In this document: positions 42,623 through 49,812 of the stretch, in pieces
Layout of the letters: every line of letters begins with the position of its first letter
How positions within the stretch are numbered: the stretch's first letter is position 1
Origin: Streptomyces sp. M41(2017)
GTDB taxonomy: Bacteria; Actinomycetota; Actinomycetes; Streptomycetales; Streptomycetaceae
Reading direction: 5' to 3'
Assembly (NCBI RefSeq): GCF_002078175.1
Contig: NZ_MWFK01000001.1
Coordinates: 4,092,001 to 4,156,000, forward strand
DNA length: 64,000 bases
Position numbers and translations under genes: made by a program
Notes under the pieces: generated by a model
Database searches by the model: none
The model's input: only the letters and a program-made list of their open reading frames with translations
Told to the model about the DNA's origin: nothing

Positions 42623-44310
42623 ACGAGACACACGTTCCCGTCCGGGGAGAGGATGAGCCGGAGCAGTTGCGCGAGCAGTTCCGCCAACTGCTGCGCTACC
42701 GGTGGCTGATAGGCGGCGGTGTCGGCATCGGACTGCTGTCCGGAGCCTGGCTCGGCGTCACCGGCGCCGACAGCTACGCCGCCACCACCGACATCGTGCT
42801 CCGCGCCCCCACCAGCGACCCCTTCGCGCCGACGCTCTCCAGCGACAAGGCGCTCAACATGGGGTCCGAACGGCAGACCGCCCTCAGCCGCTCCGTCGCG
42901 CAGGGCGCCGCGAAGCAGCTCAAGATGAGCGCGGACGACGTGGACCAGCTCCAGCACGGGCTCCAGGTCACCAACCCGCCGCAGACCCTCGTGCTGCACT
43001 TCACGTACAACGCGTCCGACCCGAAGGAAGCGGCGCGCCGCGCCAACGCCCTCACCGCGTCGTACATCGACATGCGCAAGGACCAGTGGGAGTCCGTCCG
43101 CGACTCGATGCTCAAGAGTCTTCAGGACCAGCTCAACCCGGTCGCCAAGCAGAACGACGAGCTCGCCCGGCAGATCAAGCAGCTCCCCGACGGATCCGCC
43201 GCGGACTCCGCCTACGCGGTGCAGGCCAACCTGCTCAACCGCATCACCGACCTCCGCTCCAAGATCACCAGCCTGAAGGCGCTCGACATGACGCCCGGCA
43301 ACGTGATCCGCAACGCCACGGTCCCCTCCTCGTCCGACGGGCCCGGACTGCCGCTGTCGCTCGGCCTCGGCGGCCTCGTCGGCGTCGGTCTCGGCCTGCT
43401 CGGCGCGTGGGTGCGGCTCGTCTTCGACCCCGCGCCGCGTTCGGCCGGCGACGTCGCGCGTGCCGTCCGCGGACCCGTCCTCGGCGCGCTGCCCCGCGGT
43501 TCCGCGGGCACCCTGGTGGTCGGTCACACCGACTCCCGGGCCGCCGAGGAGTACCGCTCGATCGCCTTCCGCCTCGCCTACGACGAGCGGTTCGCCGACC
43601 GGCGCCGGCTGCTCGTCGTCGCCCCGCGCGGCTCCATGGAGTCGAGCGTCGCCGTCGCGGTCAACCTCGCCGCCTCCTTCGCCGAGACCGGCAAGAACGT
43701 CCTGCTGGTCGAGGCCGACCTGCGCACCCCGTCGCTCTCCGAGCGGCTCGACGTGACCTCGGCCTCCCGCCCCCGCTGGAGCCGTACCGGCGAGCAGGCC
43801 GAGGGCGAGTGGCCCAGCCGCGGTCAACTCCTGGTCGACGCCGGGGAGTCGGGCGCCTTCGGGCTCGTCCCCGGCGAACGCGTGCGCAACGTACCGCGCG
43901 CGCTGACCTCCGCCCGGACCACCCGGCTGATCGCCGAGGCCGACGACCCGGACGCCACCGTCGTGGTCGTGGCGCCACCCGTCCTCGCCTATGCCGACGC
44001 CCTCGCGCTGGTCGACCGCGTCGACGGCGTCCTCATCGTCTGCGACCCGCGGACCGTGCACCGCGCCGACCTGATGCGCATCCGCGAGCTGATCGTCGGA
44101 GCGGGCGGCACCGTCCTCGGCGCGGTCACGCACACCGACTCCAAGCGGGTCCGGACACCCGTCGCGCGCCGCGGCAGTGGCCGCCGGGCGCCCAAGAGCC
44201 AGCCGGCCAGGACCCCCGAGCCCCCCAACACCCCCGAACCCGAGCGGCACTTCGACGGCGACGGCAGCGAGACCATCGCGCTGCGCACCGTCCGCTCGGG
44301 GGACCGGTGA
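42619..44310 (+). CDS. Wzz/BY-kinase-like chain-length protein with degenerate ATP site
   Basis: A 563-residue membrane protein. The Wzz domain begins at about residue 15. TM1 is near 35-55, an extracytoplasmic helical region runs to about 230, and TM2 is near 240-265 (LPLSLGLGGLVGVGLGLLGA). The cytoplasmic part matches CpsD/Wzc tyrosine kinases, but Walker A is replaced by VVAPRGSMESSVAVAVN with no Gly-Lys-Ser/Thr. The Walker B position reads VVVVAPPVLAYADA without the Asp, and the tail has no Tyr cluster. Only Walker A' (VLLVEADLRTP) survives. It probably sets chain length or scaffolds assembly without kinase activity. Confidence 0.85.
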   Translation: MNETHVPVRGEDEPEQLREQFRQLLRYRWLIGGGVGIGLLSGAWLGVTGADSYAATTDIVLRAPTSDPFAPTLSSDKALNMGSERQTALSRSVAQGAAKQLKMSADDVDQLQHGLQVTNPPQTLVLHFTYNASDPKEAARRANALTASYIDMRKDQWESVRDSMLKSLQDQLNPVAKQNDELARQIKQLPDGSAADSAYAVQANLLNRITDLRSKITSLKALDMTPGNVIRNATVPSSSDGPGLPLSLGLGGLVGVGLGLLGAWVRLVFDPAPRSAGDVARAVRGPVLGALPRGSAGTLVVGHTDSRAAEEYRSIAFRLAYDERFADRRRLLVVAPRGSMESSVAVAVNLAASFAETGKNVLLVEADLRTPSLSERLDVTSASRPRWSRTGEQAEGEWPSRGQLLVDAGESGAFGLVPGERVRNVPRALTSARTTRLIAEADDPDATVVVVAPPVLAYADALALVDRVDGVLIVCDPRTVHRADLMRIRELIVGAGGTVLGAVTHTDSKRVRTPVARRGSGRRAPKSQPARTPEPPNTPEPERHFDGDGSETIALRTVRSGDR

Positions 44311-45620
44311 CCGCCCCGGAGGAACCGCAGCCGTCCGAGAAGCCAGCCGGCCCGCCGCGTACCCCGCGGCGGTCGGCGGCCGCGCTCGCCTCGGTGCTCG
44401 ACCAGGCGGCGTCCAGCCTCACCAACATCGCCGTGCTGGTGATCGCCGCCCGCGTCTCCACCACCCACGGCTTCGCGACCTTCTCGATGGTGTACCTCAC
44501 CTTCACGGTGCTGCTCGGCCTCAACATGGCGTACGTCGGCCAGGCCGTCGTCCTCACCCGGGGCGACACCGCCACCACCGGTGCCGCGTGCCGGTCCGCG
44601 ATCGCCTTCACCTCCCTCGCGTCGACCGTCGTCGGTGTGCTGCTCGCCGCCGTCGGCGCGGTCACCGGCGCCGTCACCGGTGGCTGGGCCGGTCCGGGCG
44701 GAGCCTTCCTCGCCCTCGGGCTCGTCCTGCCGCTGGTCCTGGTGCAGGACGGACTCCGGTACGCGTTCTCCACCCTGCGGCGCCCCGGCCTGGCCCTGGC
44801 CGCCGACACCCTGCGCCTGGTGTGCGTGGTCCCCGCGCTGCTGCTCCAGCCCCGGCACGCCGCTCCCGGCCTGCTCGTCGCGGTGTGGGGCGTGTCGGCC
44901 GTCCCGGCGCTGCTGCTCGGCCTGCGACTGCTGTGGCCCCATGTGCGCGGAGCCCGGGCCGACCTGCGGCCCTACGTGCGCCGGGGTCACCTCGGCCAGC
45001 GCTTCGTCGTGGAGTTCGCCGTGGGCAACGCCTCCAGCCAGCTCGCGGTGCTGGGCCTCGGCCTGTTCGCCGCCCCGCTGGCGGTCGGCGCCCTGCGCGG
45101 CGCCACCACGCTCTTCGGGCCGCTCAACGTCCTGTTCAACTCCGTCAACGCCTTCGGACCGCCCCTGCTGAACCGGCTGGGCGGCCGGCGGGCCACCACC
45201 CGCGCCGCCGCGCTGCTCGGTCTCGTCCTCAGCGTCGTCGGGCTCGCCTGGGGGCTCGTCCTCTACGCCCTTCCCGACCACGTGGGGCGCCAACTCCTCG
45301 GCGCCACCTGGCAGTCGGCCGCGGCGCTGCTGCCCGCCTCCGGTGCCCAGTACGCGGTGATGGGCCTCGGCACCTGTGCCTTGGTGACCCTGCGCGTGCT
45401 CAGCCCGCGCGCCACCCTGTCGGTCCAGGTGGTGTTCTCGCTGCTCTCGGTCGTCTTCATGCTCGCCGGATACGCGCTGACCGGTTCGGCGCTCGGAGCG
45501 GCCTGGGGTCTGGCCGCGGGCTCCGCCCTCAAGGCGGTCGCCGCCTGGACCCGGGTCGCGCGCCTACGGGCGGAGGAACCGGCCCCGGCCACGGCGGTGC
45601 CGGCGGTCCCGGCGGGCTGA
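44307..45620 (+). CDS. Wzx-like polysaccharide flippase (MATE/MOP superfamily)
   Basis: A 437-residue integral membrane protein with about twelve helices and a short Pro-rich cytoplasmic N-terminus. It matches the polysaccharide-transport/lipopolysaccharide-biosynthesis branch of the MOP superfamily, which moves undecaprenyl-linked repeat units across the membrane. GTG 44307 overlaps the previous stop (GTGA), so GT4, Wzz-like and Wzx genes form one operon. Confidence 0.85.
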   Translation: MTAPEEPQPSEKPAGPPRTPRRSAAALASVLDQAASSLTNIAVLVIAARVSTTHGFATFSMVYLTFTVLLGLNMAYVGQAVVLTRGDTATTGAACRSAIAFTSLASTVVGVLLAAVGAVTGAVTGGWAGPGGAFLALGLVLPLVLVQDGLRYAFSTLRRPGLALAADTLRLVCVVPALLLQPRHAAPGLLVAVWGVSAVPALLLGLRLLWPHVRGARADLRPYVRRGHLGQRFVVEFAVGNASSQLAVLGLGLFAAPLAVGALRGATTLFGPLNVLFNSVNAFGPPLLNRLGGRRATTRAAALLGLVLSVVGLAWGLVLYALPDHVGRQLLGATWQSAAALLPASGAQYAVMGLGTCALVTLRVLSPRATLSVQVVFSLLSVVFMLAGYALTGSALGAAWGLAAGSALKAVAAWTRVARLRAEEPAPATAVPAVPAG

Positions 45621-45658
45621 GAACCAGGGTAGGGCGCGCCCCGGTCCGGATGCCGGGG

Positions 45659-47161
45659 TCAGCGCAGTCCCGTCGCCCGGTCCTGGCGGAACGTGGTGAT
45701 CAGAGCGATGCAGAACGCCGCGATGGCCACCCGGCCCGACGCCTGGAGCAGCGGGCCTCTCAGCAGGATGAAGGAGTAGCCGGCGACCAGGGGGACGGCC
45801 AGGGCGATCAGGCTGCCCGGCCGGGCACTGCGCACCGCGCGGCGGGCATAGCGCCGGTCGACCCGCGCCGCCGCGTAGCCGAGCGCCACGAACCCCGCCA
45901 CCATGCCGACCGGACCGAAGTCGATCCACAGCTCGGCCCACACCGGCGACGAGAGGTTCGTGTTGGTCGCGCCCATCCACTGGCCGACCATGACCCCGGT
46001 GTCCATCGGCTTGTCGGGCCAGATCGAGCGGGGGACCGCGAACAGCACCGAGCCGGCCATCTGACGGCCGAAGGTGTGGCCGCTGCCGGACCGGACGTAC
46101 GTGATGGTGTTGGCGAACATGCCGACCTGGTCGTAGTCCTTGAGGGCCAGCGGCTCCAGGGGCGACGTGGTCTGCACCGGGCGGTAGTTGGCGTCGTCGT
46201 AGCGGAAGCGGTCCGCGAACGGGAAGACGACCAGCGCCACGATGACGCCCAGGCTGAGCGCGATCCGGTAGAAGGCCGCGCTCACCGGGAAAACCGTGAA
46301 CAGCAGCGAGAAGAGCACCGTGAGGAACCAGAAACGCGGGTTGGAGATCGGGTTGTTGACCACCGCGTTCAGGGCGGCCAGCGCGCCCCAGACCGCGATG
46401 ATCACCACGGAGCGCCGCGCCCGTCGCGAGGTCACCAGCCAGCGTGTGTACGCGAGCCAGGCGATGAGCGCGGGCACGGTGCCGAAGCCTCGCACGATGG
46501 CCTGTCCGGCCTGCGAGTCCGCCTGGGAGAGCCCGGCCTCCTGGACGCTGCTGATGATCTCCTGGCGGCTGGTGAAGAACACCGCGGGGCCGCCCAGCTT
46601 GACGACGAGGAGCGCCGAGCCGAAGAAGGCGATCACGGTCAGCAGGTACAGCCGGCGCCGGTGCACGAGCGCCGGACGCAGCTTGTCCTCCCGCTTCCGC
46701 TCGGGCCGCTGGCGCGCCAGCAGGGTGCCGATGTCGAAGGCGACACAGCCGATCAGGACGAGGGCGACGGCCTCCGTCAGATCGGTGCGCGCGCCCACCA
46801 CCGGGGTCGGTGTGCGGCCGAGGACGGCCTGCGCGAGCGGCGCGACACCCATCGCCATGTAGACGAACAGCCAGAACGAACCCGCGAGCAGTTTGCGCCG
46901 GTTGGAGAGGATCATCGTGGAGAGCCGGATGCCCGCGTACATGGTGAGCGCCAGCTGGAGCCACAGCGCCGAGTCGTGCAGACCGGTGCCGGGCTGGACC
47001 AGGACGAGCAGCGGCAGGAACACCGAGAAGCCGAGGACGAGGGGAACCGACAGCGCGCGGGAGAGGAGCGTCCGCGGCCGGAAGGGCGGCACCGCCGCCT
47101 GCCAGCCCCGCTCCGGTGACCCGGGCGTGCTGGTCGTGCCCCGGTCCATCTGCTGCGTCAT
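45659..47161 (-). CDS. Wzy-like polysaccharide polymerase
   Basis: A 500-residue polytopic protein with about twelve membrane helices. It has a large outer loop between about residues 305 and 390 (RFRYDDANYRPVQTTSP; RSIWPDKPMDTGVM), the layout of oligosaccharide repeat-unit polymerases (Wzy, WzyE/OatF-like). FWPDKP-type motifs in the loop recur in this group. It is convergent with the flippase gene and divergent from the acetyltransferase gene. Polymerase rather than O-antigen ligase is the likelier call, given the single candidate in a Wzx-type locus. Confidence 0.82.
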   Translation of the reverse strand: MTQQMDRGTTSTPGSPERGWQAAVPPFRPRTLLSRALSVPLVLGFSVFLPLLVLVQPGTGLHDSALWLQLALTMYAGIRLSTMILSNRRKLLAGSFWLFVYMAMGVAPLAQAVLGRTPTPVVGARTDLTEAVALVLIGCVAFDIGTLLARQRPERKREDKLRPALVHRRRLYLLTVIAFFGSALLVVKLGGPAVFFTSRQEIISSVQEAGLSQADSQAGQAIVRGFGTVPALIAWLAYTRWLVTSRRARRSVVIIAVWGALAALNAVVNNPISNPRFWFLTVLFSLLFTVFPVSAAFYRIALSLGVIVALVVFPFADRFRYDDANYRPVQTTSPLEPLALKDYDQVGMFANTITYVRSGSGHTFGRQMAGSVLFAVPRSIWPDKPMDTGVMVGQWMGATNTNLSSPVWAELWIDFGPVGMVAGFVALGYAAARVDRRYARRAVRSARPGSLIALAVPLVAGYSFILLRGPLLQASGRVAIAAFCIALITTFRQDRATGLR

Positions 47162-47284
47162 GGCGCCCCCGCCCCGAAAGAGATCCCCGGCGCAGTCTAA
47201 CGAGCCCTGGCCTGCGGTGAACGGTCAGCTACTAGAGTGTGGCGAAGTAGCGTCCGGGGAGACGCTGTTGGGGGGAATGGTTCG

Positions 47285-47824
47285 ATGCGTGATCTCCCGG
47301 CCTTCACACTGGCCGGATACGACAAGGGGCGCGGGATACTCGTCCAGGCGCTCTGGTTCGCGGTGATGAACACGGTCTTCATGGCGTGGTTCACCCCGGC
47401 CCGGGTCAGGACGGCCCTGCTGCGCGCCTTCGGCGCCCAGATCGGCACGGGGGTGCTCATCCGTCACCGGGTGCGTGTGCTGTGGCCGTGGAAGCTCACG
47501 GTCGGCGACCACACCTGGATCGGCGAGGGGGCGTGGATCCTCAACCTGGAGCCCGTCACCCTCGGCGCCCATGTGTGCGTGTCGCAGGAGGCACTGCTGT
47601 GCACGGGCAGCCATGACCACCGCGCCGCCGATTTCCGGTACCGCAACGCGCCGATCACCGTCGACGACGGCGCCTGGGTCGCGGCCCGTGCCACCGTCCT
47701 CGCCGGGGTGAAGGTCGGCCGCTGCGCCGTCGTCGGTGCCGGAGCGGTGCTCCACACCGATCTGCCCGAGCTGACCCTGCACACCGCCGACAACCGGCGC
47801 CGACCCGTCGAGGAGCCGGCGTGA
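47285..47824 (+). CDS. WcaF-like left-handed beta-helix acetyltransferase
   Basis: A 179-residue hexapeptide-repeat acyltransferase. The repeats run from about residue 50 to the end (IGTGVLIRHRVRVLWPWKLT; VGDHTWIGEGAWI; LGAHVCVSQEALLCTGSHD) with the catalytic His in GSHDH near residue 110. WcaF and related enzymes O-acetylate extracellular polysaccharides using acetyl-CoA. ATG 47285 follows a GGGGGAA run. The stop overlaps the following GT4 gene (GTGA). Confidence 0.9.
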   Translation: MRDLPAFTLAGYDKGRGILVQALWFAVMNTVFMAWFTPARVRTALLRAFGAQIGTGVLIRHRVRVLWPWKLTVGDHTWIGEGAWILNLEPVTLGAHVCVSQEALLCTGSHDHRAADFRYRNAPITVDDGAWVAARATVLAGVKVGRCAVVGAGAVLHTDLPELTLHTADNRRRPVEEPA

Positions 47825-48930
47825 GAGTGCTGCACGCGGTCACCCTGCACAGCCCCACCCACGCCTTCGGCGGTCCCGTCCGGGTCGCCCTCAACCTCTG
47901 CAAGGGGCTGCGCGAACGCGGGCACGACGCCCGGCTCACCGCCCTCGCCGACGGCTTCGAACGACCCCTGCCCGAGGAGGTGGAGGGCGTGCCCGCCCGC
48001 CTCCACCAGGCGCGCAGGATCCTGCCGCTCGGGTTCAGCGGCCTGACCTCGCCCTCCCTCCTCGCCGGCGCCCACCGTCTCGTACGGCAGGCCGACGTCG
48101 TCCACGTGCATCTGGCGCGCGACCTGGTGACCCTGCCGGTGGCGCTCGCCGCGCTGCGCGCGGGGAAGCCGCTCGTCCTCCAGACGCACGGCATGGTCGA
48201 CCCGAGCGGGCGGCGCTCGGCGCGCCTTCTCGACGCGGTCGCGGTGCGGCGGGTACTGCGCGGCGCGACCGCCGTCCTGCACCTCACCACCCGTGAACTG
48301 CGGGACCTGGAGGCCGTGGTGGGCGGGACGGGCCTCGCCCGCGCCGTCCGCCTGGTCAACGGCGTGCCCGCGCAGCCCGAGGGCCCGGCCCCCGAAGGAC
48401 CGCCGCGCATCCTGTACGCGGCCCGGCTCCAGGCCCGTAAACGCCCCGTCGACCTGGTGGACGCGGCGCCCGCGATCCTGGCCCGGCACCCTGAGGCGAC
48501 GGTCGTCGTGGCGGGACCCGACGAGGGGGAACTCGCCGCCGTGCGACGGCGGATCGACGAGCTCGGACTCGCGGCGCGGGTGAGCTGCCCGGGACCCCTC
48601 GACGGGGCCCGTATGACCGAGGAACTGCGCAGGGCGCATGTGTACGTGCTGCCGTCGGTGGACGAGCCGTTCCCGATGTCGGTCCTGGAGTCGATGGCCG
48701 TGGGCACACCGGTCGTGGTGACCGACTCCAACGGCCTGGCCCGCGACGTGGACCGGGCCGGGGCCGGCCGGGTGGTCACGGGACCCGACGGCATCGCCCC
48801 GGCGGTGCTGGAAGTGCTCGCCCCGGACGCCCGGCGCACCGCGTCGGCGGCGGCCCGCAAGCTCACCGCCGAGACGTTCGCCATGGACGCGGTCCTCGGC
48901 ACGCTTCTCGACGTGTACGAGCGGGCCTAG
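47821..48930 (+). CDS. Glycosyltransferase family 4
   Basis: A 369-residue GT-B enzyme: N-terminal acceptor domain starting MRVLHAVTLHSPTHAFGGP, VVHVHLARDLVTLPVAL near residue 95, and a donor domain with RILYAARLQARKRPVDLV near 195, followed by DEPFPMSVLESMAVGTPVVV near residue 280. The latter carries the EX7E-type acidic pair. It is coupled to the acetyltransferase gene by a 4-base overlap. A strong terminator follows. Confidence 0.9.
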   Translation: MRVLHAVTLHSPTHAFGGPVRVALNLCKGLRERGHDARLTALADGFERPLPEEVEGVPARLHQARRILPLGFSGLTSPSLLAGAHRLVRQADVVHVHLARDLVTLPVALAALRAGKPLVLQTHGMVDPSGRRSARLLDAVAVRRVLRGATAVLHLTTRELRDLEAVVGGTGLARAVRLVNGVPAQPEGPAPEGPPRILYAARLQARKRPVDLVDAAPAILARHPEATVVVAGPDEGELAAVRRRIDELGLAARVSCPGPLDGARMTEELRRAHVYVLPSVDEPFPMSVLESMAVGTPVVVTDSNGLARDVDRAGAGRVVTGPDGIAPAVLEVLAPDARRTASAAARKLTAETFAMDAVLGTLLDVYERA

Positions 48931-48947
48931 AGGCGACGTCGTCCCCT

Positions 48948-48984
48948 CGTTCGGACCGGTGCGCACAACGCGCCGGTCCGAACG
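48948..48984. terminator. Bidirectional terminator after the GT4 gene
   Basis: A 16-pair stem including one G-U pair (48948-48963 with 48969-48984) and a 5-base loop, between convergent genes. Confidence 0.82.
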
Positions 48985-48994
48985 GCGACCCCGG

Positions 48995-49684
48995 CTAGGC
49001 GGGGAGCCAGGCGTAGCAGCCCGAGGAGACGAACGTGGCGGTCCCGGCCGGGATCTTCGCGGTGATCTTCTTCGGGGCGTCCGGGCCCGGGCCCGAGGCC
49101 AGCACCTTGTCGCCCGCGCCCAGGGCCTTCCAGGTGCAGCCCTTCGCACTGGTCAGCGCGCGATAGGTGCCCGGCGCCGGCTTCTTGCGGGTGCCGTCGG
49201 CGAAGCCGGTCGCGGCCTGGTCCAGCAGCGGCTTCTGCTTCGGGCACAGCTGGCCGATCGCGTCGTCGGCGGACGGCAGGTCCCCGGCGATGAGCGCGCC
49301 GATGGCGGCGTCCTTGTCGTGGGCCGCGGTGCGCTCGACGCGCTGACAGGTCTCCTGGCCCACCTGGAGGACGGCGGCGGGGTCCATGTTCTTCGGCACC
49401 CGGCCGTGCAGGTACTTCTTCTCCTTGGCGGTGAAGGAACCCGTCACCGGGGTGAGCTTCGCGTCGGGCAGGACCGGCCCCTTGGAGGGGCTCGACGACT
49501 CCTCGGGAGCCGGGCTCGCCTGGTCGTCCGGGACGCCGGCCGCCTGGTCGTCGGAGATGCTCCGCGTCGGCTTCGCCGCCGCGTCGGAACCGCCGTCCGA
49601 GCTGCAGCCCGAGAGCGCGAGGAGCGCGACGAGGGCGCCGGCGGCGGCACCGCGCCGGAGGGACCGGAGAGTACGAGTGTGCAT
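48995..49684 (-). CDS. Putative lipoprotein of the polysaccharide locus
   Basis: A 229-residue exported protein with a lipoprotein signal: basic start, hydrophobic core and the lipobox LSGC (Cys near residue 27). A Ser/Asp/Pro-rich linker leads into a domain of about 150 residues with four cysteines (ETCQRV, GQLCPK, AKGCTW, SSGCYAW), likely two disulfides. AGGAG precedes ATG 49684. I do not recognise the domain. It may be a surface or wall-associated component of the locus. Confidence 0.8.
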   Translation of the reverse strand: MHTRTLRSLRRGAAAGALVALLALSGCSSDGGSDAAAKPTRSISDDQAAGVPDDQASPAPEESSSPSKGPVLPDAKLTPVTGSFTAKEKKYLHGRVPKNMDPAAVLQVGQETCQRVERTAAHDKDAAIGALIAGDLPSADDAIGQLCPKQKPLLDQAATGFADGTRKKPAPGTYRALTSAKGCTWKALGAGDKVLASGPGPDAPKKITAKIPAGTATFVSSGCYAWLPA

Positions 49685-49722
49685 GGTGGCTCCTGCGGCC
49701 CGCTCGGGCCGGGTATGAAGGC

Positions 49723-49748
49723 GGGCCCGCACACGCAGGTGCGGGCCC
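49723..49748 (-). terminator. Hairpin upstream of the lipoprotein gene
   Basis: A 10-bp perfect stem (49723-49732 with 49739-49748) with a 6-base loop. It lies between the end of the large secreted protein gene and the lipoprotein start, after a stronger hairpin, so the two may act in tandem. Confidence 0.55.
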
Positions 49749-49755
49749 AGGTGGG

Positions 49756-49796
49756 GTGGTCGGGGTGCCGGGCACACGGCCCGGCACCCCGACCAC
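49756..49796 (-). terminator. Terminator of the large secreted protein gene
   Basis: An 18-bp stem (49756-49773 with 49779-49796) and a 5-base loop, 16 bases after the stop of the minus-strand gene. Confidence 0.85.
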
Positions 49797-49812
49797 GGGG
49801 ACGCCGTGAGGG

